64,000 bases of DNA from Megalopta genalis. Taxonomy: Eukaryota > Arthropoda > Insecta > Hymenoptera > Halictidae. Made by a program: the position numbers and the translations under genes. Shown here in pieces: positions 38,701-51,210 of this stretch. Position 1 is the stretch's first letter; each line of letters begins with the position of its first letter. The notes under the pieces are model-generated. The model was not told the DNA's origin. It did not search any database and was given only the letters and a program-made list of their open reading frames with translations. Location of the stretch: positions 1 through 64,000 of the forward strand of contig NW_027477078.1 in the NCBI RefSeq assembly GCF_051020955.1, read 5' to 3'.

Positions 38701-41548
38701 ATTTGAAGCTAAACCTTTTACATAGCATTGATTTCAAGCTTAATCATGTGTTTCGCATGGATTTGAAGCTAACTAGTTTGTTTCGTCTTCATTTGAAGCT
38801 ATATCACATGTATCCCAAGTGTTTGAAGCTCAATCATTTGCTTCGCATGGATTTGAAGCTAAACTTTCTACATCGCATTGATTTGAAGCTAAATCATGTA
38901 ATTAGCTTGGATTGGAAGCTAAATCGTTTGTTTCGTCTGCATTTGAAGCCGTGTCACTTATATCGCAAGTATCTGAAGCTAAATCATTTGTGTCGCAAGG
39001 ATGTGAAGCTAAAGCTTCTACATAGCATTGATTTGAAGCTTAATCATGTGTTTCGCATGGATTTGAAGCTAACTCGTTAGTTTCGTCTGCATTTGAAGCT
39101 ATAACACTTATATCGCTAGTATCTGAAGCTAAATAATTTGTTTCGCATGGATTTGAAGCTAAACTTTCTACATCGCATTGATTTGATGCTAAATCATGTA
39201 ATTCGCTTGGATTGGAAGCTAAATCGTTTGTTTCGTCTGCATTTGAAGATATATCACTTATATCCCAAGTGTTTGAAGATAAATCATTTGTTTCGCATGG
39301 ATTTGAAGCTAAACCTTCTACATAGCATTGATTTGCAGCTAAATCGTGTGTTTCGCGAGGATTTGAAGCTAACTCGTTTGTTTCGTCTGCATTTGAAGCT
39401 ATATCACATGTATCCCAAGTGTTTGAAGCTCAATCATTTGCTTCGCATGGATTTGAAGCTAATCTTTCTACATCGCATTGTTTTGAAGTTAATTATGTGT
39501 TTCGCATGGATTTGGAGCTAACTCGTTTATTTCGTCTGCATTTGAAGCTATAACACTTATATCGCTTGTATCTGAAGCTAAATAATTTGTTTCGCATGGA
39601 TTTGAAGCTAAAACTTCTACATCGCTTTGATTTGAAGCTAAATCAGGTAATTCGCTTGGATTGGAAGTTAAATTGTTAGTTTCGTCTGTATTTGAAGATA
39701 TATCACTTATATCCCAAGTGTTTGAAGATAAATCATTAGTGTCTCATGGATTTGAAGCTAAACCTTCTACATAGCATTGATTTGCATCTAAATCATGTGT
39801 TTCGCTTGGATATGAAGCTAACTCGTTTGTTTCCGTCTGCATTTTAAGCTGTATCACTTATATCCCAAGTGTTTCAAGCTCAATCATTTGCTTCGCATGG
39901 ATTTGAAGCTAATCCTTCTACATCGCATTGATTTGAAGCTAAATCATGTGTTTCGCATGGATTTGGAGCTAACTCGTTTATTTTGTCTGCATTTGAAGCT
40001 ATATCACTTATATCGCTAGTATCTGAAGCTAAAACATTTGTTTCGCATGGATTTCAAGCTGAACCTTCTACATCGCATTGATCTGAAGCTTAATCATGTG
40101 ATTCGTATGGATTTGAAGCTAACTCGTTAGTTTCATCTGAATTTGAAGCTATAACACTTATATCGCTAGTATCTGAAGCTAAATAATTTGCTTCGCATGG
40201 ATTTGAAGCTAAACTTTCTACATCGCATTGATTTGAAGCTAAATCATGTAATTCGCTTGGATTGGAAGCTAAATCGTTTGTTTCGTCTGCATTTGAAGAT
40301 ATATAACTTATATCCCAAGTGTTTGAAGATAAATCATTTGTTTCGCATGGATTTGGAGCTAAACCTTCCACATAGCATTGATTTGCAGCTAAATCGTGTG
40401 TTTCGCGTGGATTTGAAGCTAACTCGTTTGTTTCGTCTCCATTTGAAGCTATAACACTTATATCGCTTGTATCTGAAGCTAAATAATTTGTTTCGCATGG
40501 ATTTGAAACTAAACCTTCTACATCGCATTGATTTGAAGCTAAATCATGTGATTTGCTTGGATTGGAAGCTAAAACGTTGGTTTCGTCTACATTTGATGCT
40601 ATATCACTTATATCCCAAGTGTTTCAAGCTAAATCATTTGTGTCGCAAGGATTTGAAGCTAAACCTTTTACATAGCATTGATTTCAAGCTTAATCATGTG
40701 TTTCGCATGGATTTGAAGCTAACTAGTTTGTTTCGTCTTCATTTGAAGCTATATCACATGTATCCCAAGTGTTTGAAGCTCAATCATTTGCTTCGCATGG
40801 ATTTGAAGCTAAACTTTCTACATCGCATTGATTTGAAGCTAAATCATGTAATTAGCTTGGATTGGAAGCTAAATCGTTTGTTTCGTCTGCATTTGAAGCC
40901 GTGTCACTTATATCGCAAGTATCTGAAGCTAAATCATTTGTGTCGCAAGGATGTGAAGCTAAAGCTTCTACATAGCATTGATTTGAAGCTTAATCATGTG
41001 TTTCGCATGGATTTGAAGCTAACTCGTTAGTTTCGTCTGCATTTGAAGCTATAACACTTATATCGCTAGTATCTGAAGCTAAATAATTTGTTTCGCATGG
41101 ATTTGAAGCTAAACTTTCTACATCGCATTGATTTGATGCTAAATCATGTAATTCGCTTGGATTGGAAGCTAAATCGTTTGTTTCGTCTGCATTTGAAGAT
41201 ATATCACTTATATCCCAAGTGTTTGAAGATAAATCATTTGTTTCGCATGGATTTGAAGCTAAACCTTCTACATAGCATTGATTTGCAGCTAAATCGTGTG
41301 TTTCGCGAGGATTTGAAGCTAACTCGTTTGTTTCGTCTGCATTTGAAGCTATATCACATGTATCCCAAGTGTTTGAAGCTCAATCATTTGCTTCGCATGG
41401 ATTTGAAGCTAATCTTTCTACATCGCATTGTTTTGAAGTTAATTATGTGTTTCGCATGGATTTGGAGCTAACTCGTTTATTTCGTCTGCATTTGAAGCTA
41501 TAACACTTATATCGCTTGTATCTGAAGCTAAATAATTTGTTTCGCATG
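35763..41548 (+). repeat. Four copies of a roughly 540-nt sub-block spaced 1,649, 1,649 and 1,950 nt
   Basis: A sub-block containing GCTATAACACTTATATCGC, TCATGTAATTCGCTTGG, TTTCGCGAGGATTTG and TGTTTTGAAGTTAATTATG occurs at about 35,763-36,300, 37,412-37,949, 39,061-39,598 and 41,011-41,548. The copy near 37,412 has a few substitutions at its left end. The last spacing comes from the 1,950-nt tandem duplication. The first two show an older 1,649-nt period with diverged filler between. Confidence 0.75.
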
Positions 41549-42031
41549 GATTTGAAGCTAAACCTTCTACATCGCTTTGATTTGAAGCTAAATCAGGTAA
41601 TTCGCTTGGATTGGAAGTTAAATTGTTAGTTTCGTCTGTATTTGAAGATATATCACTTATATCCCAAGTGTTTGAAGATAAATCATTAGTGTCTCATGGA
41701 TTTGAAGCTAAACCTTCTACATAGCATTGATTTGCATCTAAATCATGTGTTTCGCTTGGATATGAAGCTAACTCGTTTGTTTCCGTCTGCATTTTAAGCT
41801 ATATCACTTATATCCCAAGTGTTTCAAGCTCAATCATTTGCTTCGCATGGATTTGAAGCTAATCCTTCTACATCGCATTGATTTGAAGCTAAATCATGTG
41901 TTTCGCATGGATTTGGAGCTAACTCGTTTATTTTGTCTGCATTTGAAGCTATATCACTTATATCGCTAGTATCTGAAGCTAAAACATTTGTTTCGCATGG
42001 ATTTCAAGCTGAACCTTCTACATCGCATTGA
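38125..42031 (+). repeat. 1,950-nt tandem duplication (13 HOR lengths)
   Basis: 38,125-40,074 and 40,075 to about 42,031 align at offset 1,950 nt. Shared rare markers: GATCTGAAGCTTAATC, GTGATTCGTATGG, GAAGATATATAACTTATATC, AACTAGTTTGTTTCG and GGATGTGAAGCTAAAGC. Two substitutions were seen (AAAACTTC/AAACCTTC at 39,612/41,562 and GTATC/ATATC at 39,851/41,801). The junction lies in CATCGCATTGAT followed by CTGAAGC against TTGCAGC. Confidence 0.9.
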
Positions 42032-42174
42032 TTTGCAGCTAAATCATGTGTTTCGCATAGATTTGAAGCAAAGCCTTAATAATTCGCATGGATTTGAAGC
42101 TAACTCGTTAGTTTCGTCTGCATTTGCAGCTATATCACTTATATCGCTAGTATCTGAAGCTAAAACATTTGTGT

Positions 42175-45100
42175 CTCATGGATTTGAAGCTAAACCTTCT
42201 ACTTCGAATTGATTTGAAGCAAAATCATGTGTTTCGCAAGGATTTGAATCTAACTCGTTTGTTTCGCATGCTGTTGAAGCTATATCACTTATAACATAAG
42301 AGTTTGAAGCTCAATCATTTGCTTCGCATGGATTTGAAGCTAATCCTGCTACATCGCATTGATTTGAAGCTAAATCATGTGTTTCGCATGGATTGGAAGC
42401 TAAGTCGTTTGTTTCGTCTGCATTTGAAGATATATCACTTATATCCCAAGTGCTTGAAAATAAATCATTTGTTTCGCATGGATTTCATGCTGAACCTTCT
42501 ACATCGCATTGATTTGCAGCAAAATCATGTGTTTCGCATAGATTTGAAGCTAAGCCTTAATAATTCGCATGGATTTGAAGCTAACTCGATAGTTTCGTCT
42601 GCATTTGAAGCTGTATCACTTACATCTCAAGTATCTGAAGCTAAATCATTTGTGTCGCAAGGATTTGAAGCTAAACCTTCTACATAGCATTGATTTGAAG
42701 CTTAATCAAGTGTTTCGTATGGATTTGAAGCTAACTCGTTAGTTTCATCTGCATTTGAAGCTATATCACTTATATCGCAAGTATCTGATGCTAAATCATT
42801 TGTTTCGCATGGATTGAAGCTAAACCTTCTACATCGCATTGATTTGAAGCTAAATCATGTATTTCGCATGGATTTTGAAGCTAACTCGTTAGTTTCGCCT
42901 GCATTTGATGCTATATCACTTATATCGCAAGTATCTGATGCTAAATCATTTGTTTCGCATGGATTTGAAGCTAAACCTTCTACATCGCATTGATTTGAAG
43001 CTAAATCATGTATTTCGCATGGATTTTGAAGCTAACCCGTTTGGTTCCTCTGCATTTGAAGCTATATCAGTTATATCGCAAGTATCTGATGCTAAATCAT
43101 TTGTTTCGCATGGATTTGAAGCTAAACCCTCTACATCGCATTGATTTGCAGCTAATCATGTGTTTCGCATGGATTTGAAGCTAACTCGGTCGTTTCGCCT
43201 GCATTTGATGCTATGTCACTTATATCGCAAGTATCTGATGCTAAATCATTTGTTTCGCATGGATTTGAAGCTAAACCTTCTACATCGCATTGATTTGCAG
43301 CTAAATCATGTGTTTCGCATGGAATTGATGCTAACTCGTTTGTTTCCCCTGCATTTGAAGCTATTTCAGTTATATCGCAAGTATCTGATGCTAAATCATT
43401 TGTTTCGCATGGATTTGAAGATAAACCTTCTACATCGCATTGATTTGAAGCTAAATCATGCGTTTCGCATGGATTTGAAGCTAACTCGTTTGTTTCCCCT
43501 GCATTTGAAGCTATATCAGTTATATCGCAAGTATCTGATGCTAAATCATTTGCTTCGCATGGATTTGAAGCTAAACCTTCTACATCGCATTGATTTGCAT
43601 CTAAATCATGTGTTTCGCATGGAATTGATGCTAACTCGTTTGTTTCCCCTGCATTTGAAGCTATTTCAGTTATGTCGCAAGTATCTGATGCTAAATCATT
43701 TGTTTTCGCATGGATTGAAGCTAAACCTTATACATCGCATTGATTTGCAGCTAAATCATGCGTTTCGCATGGATTTGAAGCTAACTCGTTTGTTTCCCCT
43801 GCATTTGAAGCTATATCAGTTATATCGCAAGTATCTGATGCTAAATCATTTGCTTCGCATGGATTTGAAGCTAAACCTTCTACATCGCATTGATTTGAAG
43901 CTAAATCATGTGATTTGCTTGGATTGGAAACTAACTTGTTTATTTCGTCTGCATTTGAAGCTGTATCACTTATATCGCAAGTATCTGAAGCTAAATCATT
44001 TGTGTCTAATGGATTTGAACCTAAACCATCTACATAGCATTGATTTGCAGCTAAATCATGTGTTTTGCATGGAATTTATGCTAACTCGTTTGTTTCGTCT
44101 GCATTTGAAGATATTTCAGTTATATCGCAAGTATCTGATGCTAAATCATGTGTTTCGCTTGGATTTGGAGCTAAACCTTTTACATCGCATTGATTTGCAG
44201 CTAAATCATGTGTTTTGCATGGATTTGATGCTAACTCGTTTGTTTCCCCTGCATTCGAAGCTATTTCGGTTATATCGCAACTATCTGATGCTAAATCATT
44301 TGTCTCGCATGGATTTGAAGCTAAACCTTCTACATCGCATTGATTTGAAGCTAAATCATGTGTTGCGCTTGGATTTGAATCTATACCTTCTACATCGCAT
44401 TGATTTGAAGCTAAATCATGTGTTTCGTTTGGATTTGAAGATATACCTTGTACATCGCTTTGATTTGAAGCTAAATCATGTGTTTCGCATGGATTTGGAG
44501 CTATCTCGTTAGTTTCGTCTGCATTTGAAACTATAACACTTATATACCAAGTGTTTGATGCTAAATCATTTGTTTCGCATGGATTTGAAGATATACCTTC
44601 TACATCGCTTTGATTTGAAGCTAAATCATGTGTTTTGCATGGAATTGATGCTAACTCGTTTGTTTCCCCTGCATTTGAAGCTATATCGGTTATAACGCAA
44701 GTATCTGATACTAAATCATTTGTCTCGCATGGATTTGAAGATAAACCTTCTACATCGCATTGATTTGCAGCTAATTCATGTGTATCGCATCTAATTGATA
44801 CTAACACGTTTTTTCCCCTGCATTTGAAGCTATATCAGTTATATCGCAAGTATATGTTGCTAAATCATTTGTTTCGCATGGATTTGAAGCTAAACCTTCT
44901 ACATCGCATTGATTTGCATCTAAATCATGTGTTTCGCATGGATTTGAAGTTACTCGTTCGTTTCGCCTGCATTTGAAGCTATATCACTTATATCGCAAGT
45001 GTTAGAAGCTAAATCATCTGTTTCGCATGGATTTGAAGCTAAACCTTCTACATCGCATTGATTTGAAGCTAAATCATTTGTTTCGCATGGATTTGAAGCT

Positions 45101-48100
45101 ATACCTTCTACATCGCATTGATTTGCATCTAATCATGTGTTTCGCATGGATTTGAACCTAACTCGGTCGTTTCGCCTGCATTTGAAGCTATTTCAGTTAT
45201 ATCGCAAGTATCTGAAGCTAAATCATTTGTTCCGTATAGATTTGAAGCTAAACCTTCTACATCGCATTGATTTGCATCTAAATCATGTGTTTCGCATGGA
45301 TTTGAAGCTAACTCGTTCGTTTCGCCTGCATTTGCAGCTATATCACTTACATCACAAGTGTTTGAAGCTAAATCATTTGTTTCGCATGGATTTGAAGCTA
45401 AACTTCTACATCGCATTGATTTGAAGCTAAATCATGTGTTTTGCATGTATTTTATCCTAACTCGTTCGTTTTCGCCTGCATTTGATGCTATATCACTTAT
45501 ATCGTAAGTGTTTGAAGCTAAATCATTTGTTTCGCATGGATTTGAAGCTAAACCTTCTACATCGCATTGATTTGCAGCTAAATCATGTGTGTCGCATGGA
45601 TTTGAAGCTAAACCTTCTACTTCGAATTGATTTGAAGCAAATCATGTGTTTCGCAAGGATTTGAATCTAACTCGTTTGTTTCGCATGCTGTTGAAGCTAT
45701 ATCACTTATAACATAAGAGTTTGAAGCTCAATCATTTGCTTCGCATGGATTTGAAGCTAAATCCTGCTACATCGCATTGATTTGAAGCTAAATCATGTGT
45801 TTCGCATGGATTGGAAGCTAAGTCGTTTGTTTCGTCTGCATTTGAAGATATATCACTTATATCCCAAGTGCTTGAAAATAAATCATTTGTTTCGCATGGA
45901 TTTCATGCTGAACCTTCTACATCGCATTGATTTGCAGCAAAATCATGTGTTTCGCATAGATTTGAAGCTAAGCCTTAATAATTCGCATGGATTTGAAGCT
46001 AACTCGATAGTTTCGTCTGCATTTGAAGCTGTATCACTTACATCTCAAGTATCTGAAGCTAAATCATTTGTGTCGCAAGGATTTGAAGCTAAACCTTCTA
46101 CATAGCATTGATTTGAAGCTTAATCAAGTGTTTCGTATGGATTTGAAGCTAACTCGTTAGTTTCATCTGCATTTGAAGCTATATCACTTATATCGCAAGT
46201 ATCTGATGCTAAATCATTTGTTTCGCATGGATTTGAAGCTAAACCTTCTACATCGCATTGATTTGAAGCTAAATCATGTATTTCGCATGGATTTTGAAGC
46301 TAACTCGTTAGTTTCGCCTGCATTTGATGCTATATCACTTATATCGCAAGTATCTGATGCTAAATCATTTGTTTCGCATGGATTTGAAGCTAAACCTTCT
46401 ACATCGCATTGATTTGAAGCTAAATCATGTATTTCGCATGGATTTTGAAGCTAACCGTTTGGTTCCTCTGCATTTGAAGCTATATCAGTTATATCGCAAG
46501 TATCTGATGCTAAATCATTTGTTTCGCATGGATTTGAAGCTAAACCCTCTACATCGCATTGATTTGCAGCTAAATCATGTGTTTCGCATGGATTTGAAGC
46601 TAACTCGGTCGTTTCGCCTGCATTTGATGCTATGTCACTTATATCGCAAGTATCTGATGCTAAATCATTTGTTTCGCATGGATTTGAAGCTAAACCTTCT
46701 ACATCGCATTGATTTGCAGCTAAATCATGTGTTTCGCATGGAATTGATGCTAACTCGTTTGTTTCCCCTGCATTTGAAGCTATTTCAGTTATATCGCAAG
46801 TATCTGATGCTAAATCATTTGTTTCGCATGGATTTGAAGATAAACCTTCTACATCGCATTGATTTGAAGCTAAATCATGCGTTTCGCATGGATTTGAAGC
46901 TAACTCGTTTGTTTCCCCTGCATTTGAAGCTATATCAGTTATATCGCAAGTATCTGATGCTAAATCATTTGCTTCGCATGGATTTGAAGCTAAACCTTCT
47001 ACATCGCATTGATTTGCATCTAAATCATGTGTTTCGCATGGAATTGATGCTAACTCGTTTGTTTCCCCTGCATTTGAAGCTATTTCAGTTATGTCGCAAG
47101 TATCTGATGCTAAATCATTTGTTTCGCATGGATTGAAGCTAAACCTTATACATCGCATTGATTTGCAGCTAAATCATGCGTTTCGCATGGATTTGAAGCT
47201 AACTCGTTTGTTTCCCCTGCATTTGAAGCTATATCAGTTATATCGCAAGTATCTGATGCTAAATCATTTGCTTCGCATGATTTGAAGCTAAACCTTCTAC
47301 ATCGCATTGATTTGAAGCTAAATCATGTGATTTGCTTGGATTGGAAACTAACTTGTTTATTTCGTCTGCATTTGAAGCTGTATCACTTATATCGCAAGTA
47401 TCTGAAGCTAAATCATTTGTGTCTAATGGATTTGAACCTAAACCATCTACATAGCATTGATTTGCAGCTAAATCATGTGTTTTGCATGGAATTTATGCTA
47501 ACTCGTTTGTTTCGTCTGCATTTGAAGATATTTCAGTTATATCGCAAGTATCTGATGCTAAATCATGTGTTTCGCTTGGATTTGGAGCTAAACCTTTTAC
47601 ATCGCATTGATTTGCAGCTAAATCATGTGTTTTGCATGGATTTGATGCTAACTCGTTTGTTTCCCCTGCATTCGAAGCTATTTCGGTTATATCGCAACTA
47701 TCTGATGCTAAATCATTTGTCTCGCATGGATTGAAGCTAAACCTTCTACATCGCATTGATTTGAAGCTAAATCATGTGTTGCGCTTGGATTTGAATCTAT
47801 ACCCTTCTACATCGCATTGATTTGAAGCTAAATCATGTGTTTCGTTTGGATTTGAAGATATACCTTGTACATCGCTTTGATTTGAAGCTAAATCATGTGT
47901 TTCGCATGGATTTGGAGCTATCTCGTTAGTTTCGTCTGCATTTGAAACTATAACACTTATATACCAAGTGTTTGATGCTAAATCATTTGTTTCGCATGGA
48001 TTTGAAGATATACCTTCTACATCGCTTTGATTTGAAGCTAAATCATGTGTTTTGCATGGAATTGATGCTAACTCGTTTGTTTCCCCTGCATTTGAAGCTA

Positions 48101-49012
48101 TATCGGTTATAACGCAAGTATCTGATACTAAATCATTTGTCTCGCATGGATTTGAAGATAAACCTTCTACATCGCATTGATTTGCAGCTAATTCATGTGT
48201 ATCGCATCTAATTGATACTAACACGTTTTTTCCCCTGCATTTGAAGCTATATCAGTTATATCGCAAGTATATGTTGCTAAATCATTTGTTTCGCATGGAT
48301 TTGAAGCTAAACCTTCTACATCGCATTGATTTGCATCTAAATCATGTGTTTCGCATGGATTTGAAGTTAACTCGTTCGTTTCGCCTGCATTTGAAGCTAT
48401 ATCACTTATATCGCAAGTGTTAGAAGCTAAATCATCTGTTTCGCATGGATTTGAAGCTAAACCTTCTACATCGCATTGATTTGAAGCTAAATCATTTGTT
48501 TCGCATGGATTTGAAGCTATACCTTCTACATCGCATTGATTTGCATCTAAATCATGTGTTTCGCATGGATTTGAACCTAACTCGGTCGTTTCGCCTGCAT
48601 TTGAAGCTATTTCAGTTATATCGCAAGTATCTGAAGCTAAATCATTTGTTCCGTATAGATTTGAAGCTAAACCTTCTACATCGCATTGATTTGCATCTAA
48701 ATCATGTGTTTCGCATGGATTTGAAGCTAACTCGTTCGTTTCGCCTGCATTTGCAGCTATATCACTTACATCACAAGTGTTTGAAGCTAAATCATTTGTT
48801 TCGCATGGATTTGAAGCTAAACTTCTACATCGCATTGATTTGAAGCTAAATCATGTGTTTTGCATGTATTTTATCCTAACTCGTTCGTTTCGCCTGCATT
48901 TGATGCTATATCACTTATATCGTAAGTGTTTGAAGCTAAATCATTTGTTTCGCATGGATTTGAAGCTAAACCTTCTACATCGCATTGATTTGCAGCTAAA
49001 TCATGTGTGTCG
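42175..49012 (+). repeat. 3,417-nt tandem duplication whose copies differ by single-base indels
   Basis: 42,175-45,592 and 45,593 to about 49,012 align at offsets that drift between 3,416 and 3,419 nt. I found about a dozen one-base length differences, nearly all in runs of A, T, C or G, and no clear substitutions. Examples: AAAA/AAA near 42,221/45,640; TTTT/TTT near 43,702/47,121; TTTT/TTT near 45,471/48,888; GG/G near 43,860/47,279; CC/CCC near 44,385/47,802. A third, partial copy at 51.8-53.3 kb keeps the 30-nt period at most of these sites. Confidence 0.88.
43160..44512 (+). other. Longest plus-strand open frame (450 codons), Leu/His/Lys-rich; most likely spurious
   Basis: Reads the D-L-K-L-N-H-V-F-R-M type decapeptide. 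Composition is unnatural for a folded protein: very rich in Leu, His, Arg, Asn and Lys, almost no Gly or Ala. Half of the codons end in G or C in an AT-rich sequence. The frame is open because the consensus has no stop in this phase, and it crosses a private single-base indel near 43,702 whose effect is cancelled by a deletion near 43,713. The same phase opens at 8,635-9,915 and 51,211-52,458. Confidence 0.1.
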
Positions 49013-49984
49013 CATGGATTTGAAGCTAACTCGTTTGTTTCCCCTGCATTTGAAGCTATTTCGGTTATATCGCAAGTATCTGATGCTAAATCATTTGTCT
49101 CGCATGGATTTGAAGCTAAACCTTCTACATCGCATTGATTTTCATCTAAATCACTTGTTTCGCATGGATTTGAAGCTATACCTTCTACATCGCATTGATT
49201 TGCAGATAAATCATGTGTTTCGCATGGATTTGAAGCTAAAGTCGGTCGTTTCGCCTGCATTGGATGCTATATCAATTATATCGCAAGTATCTGAAGCTAA
49301 ATCATTTGTTTCGTATAGATTTGAAGTTTAACCTTCTACATCGAAGTGATTCGAAGCTAAGTCATGTGTTTCGCATGGATTTGAAGCTAACTCGTTAGTT
49401 TCGCCTGCATTTGAAGCAATATCAATGTATCGCAAGTATCTGAACCTAAATCATTTGTTTCGCATGGATTTGAAGCTAAGCCTTCTACTTCGTATCGATT
49501 TGAAGTTAAATGATATGTATCGCATGGATTTTGAAGCTTCCCCGTTTGATTCGTCCGCATTTCCTGCTATATCACTTATCTTCCAAGTGTTTGTAGGTAA
49601 ATCATTTGTTTCGCATGGATTTGAAGCTATACTTTCTACATCGCTTTGATTTGAAGCTAAATCATGTGTTTTGCATGGATTTGATGCTAACTCGTTTGTT
49701 TCCCCTGCATTTGAAGCTATTTCAGTTGTATCGCAAGTATCTGATGCTAAATCATGTGTTTCGCTTGGATTTGAAGCTAAACCATTTACATCGCATTGAT
49801 TTGCAGCTAAATCGTGTGTTTCGCATGGATTTGAAGCTAACTCGTTTGTTTCGTCTGCATTTAAAGCTATTTCACTTATATCACAAGTATCTGAAGCTAA
49901 ATCATTGGTTTCGCATGGATTTGAAGCTAAACCTTCTACATCGCTTTGATTTACTGCTAAATCATGTGTTTCGCATGGATTTGA

Positions 49985-50190
49985 TGCTAACTCGTTTGTT
50001 TCGCATGCAGTTGATGCTAAATCATGTATATCAGAAGTATCTGAAGCTAAAGCATTTGTTTCGCATGATTTTGAATCTAAACCATGTGTTTCGCATGAAT
50101 TTGAACCTAAATCTTGTCTTTCCTATGTATTTGAACCTTAATCATGTGTTTTGCATGGATTTGAAGCAAACTAGATTGTTTCGTCTGCAT
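49985..50190 (+). repeat. Divergent monomer patch out of the five-monomer register
   Basis: Seven consecutive monomers depart from the u1-u5 order: GCATGCAGTTGATGC, ATGTATATCAGAAG, GCTAAAGCATTTG, GCATGATTTTGAATC, GCATGAATTTGAACC, TTGTCTTTCCTATG and TTTGAACCTTAATC. They remain 30-mers. An apparently identical patch lies at 54,365-54,570 as part of the 4.4-kb duplication. These may be older monomers that escaped homogenisation. Confidence 0.75.
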
Positions 50191-51210
50191 TTGAAGCTAT
50201 ATCACTTGTATCGCAAGTATCTGAAGATAAATCATTTGTTCCGCATGGATTTGAAGCTAAGCCTTCTACTTCACATTGATTTGGAGCTAAATCATGTGTA
50301 TGGCATGGATTTTATGCTAACTCGTTTGTTTTCCCTGCATTTGAAGCTATATCAGTTATATCGCAAGTATCTGAAGCTAAATCATTGGTTTCGCATGGAT
50401 TTGAAGCTAAACCTTCTACATCGCATTGATTTGCTGCTAAATCGTGTGTTTCGCTTTGATATGAAGCTAACTCGTTTGTTTCCCCGCATTTGAAGCTATA
50501 TCACTTGTATCGCAAGTATCTAATGCTTAATCATATGTGTCGCTTGGATTTGAAGCTAAACCTTCAACATAGCATTGAATTGAAGCTTAATCATGTGTTT
50601 TGCATGAATTTGAAGCTAAAGTCGGTCGTTTCGCCTGCATTGGATGCTATATCAATTATATCGCATGTATCTGAAGCTAAATCATTTGTTTCGTATAGAT
50701 TTGAAGTTTAACCTTCTACATCGCATTGATTCGAAGCTAAATCATGTGTTTCGCATGGATTTGAAGCTAACTCGTTAGTTTCGCCTGCATTTGAAGCAAT
50801 ATCAATGTATCGCAAGTATCTGAACCTAAATCATTTGTTTCGCATGGATTTGAAGCTAAGCCTTCTACATCGTATCGATTTGAAGTTAAATGATATGTAT
50901 CGCATGGATTTTGAAGCTTCCCCGTTTGATTCGTCTGCATTTCCTGCTATATCACTTATATCCCAAGTGTTTGTAGGTAAATCATTTGTTTCGCATGGAT
51001 TTGAAGCTAAACCTTCTACATCGCATTGATTTGAAGCTAAATCATGTGTTGCGCTTGGATTTGAATCTATAACTTCTACATCGCATTGATTTGAACCTAA
51101 ACCATGTGTTTCGTTTGGATTTGAAGATATACCTTCTACATCGCTTTGATTTGCAGCTAAATCATGTGTTGCGCTTGGATTTGAATCTATAACTTCTACA
51201 TCGCATTGAT

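Larger units (their letters stand above)
9810..42890. repeat. Type B HOR domain 2, built from nested kilobase-scale duplications
   Basis: CGTCTGCATTTG at u3/u4 and CACTTATATCCC followed by AAGTGTTTGAAGC dominate. Short type A islands at about 12,240-12,310, 20,640-20,710 and 32,140-32,480 sit inside duplicated blocks and were evidently carried along with them. The domain is largely assembled from repeated blocks of 0.45 to 5.2 kb, listed separately. Stops and frameshifts are frequent in every frame. No gene, RNA or mobile element is seen in these 33 kb. Confidence 0.75.
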
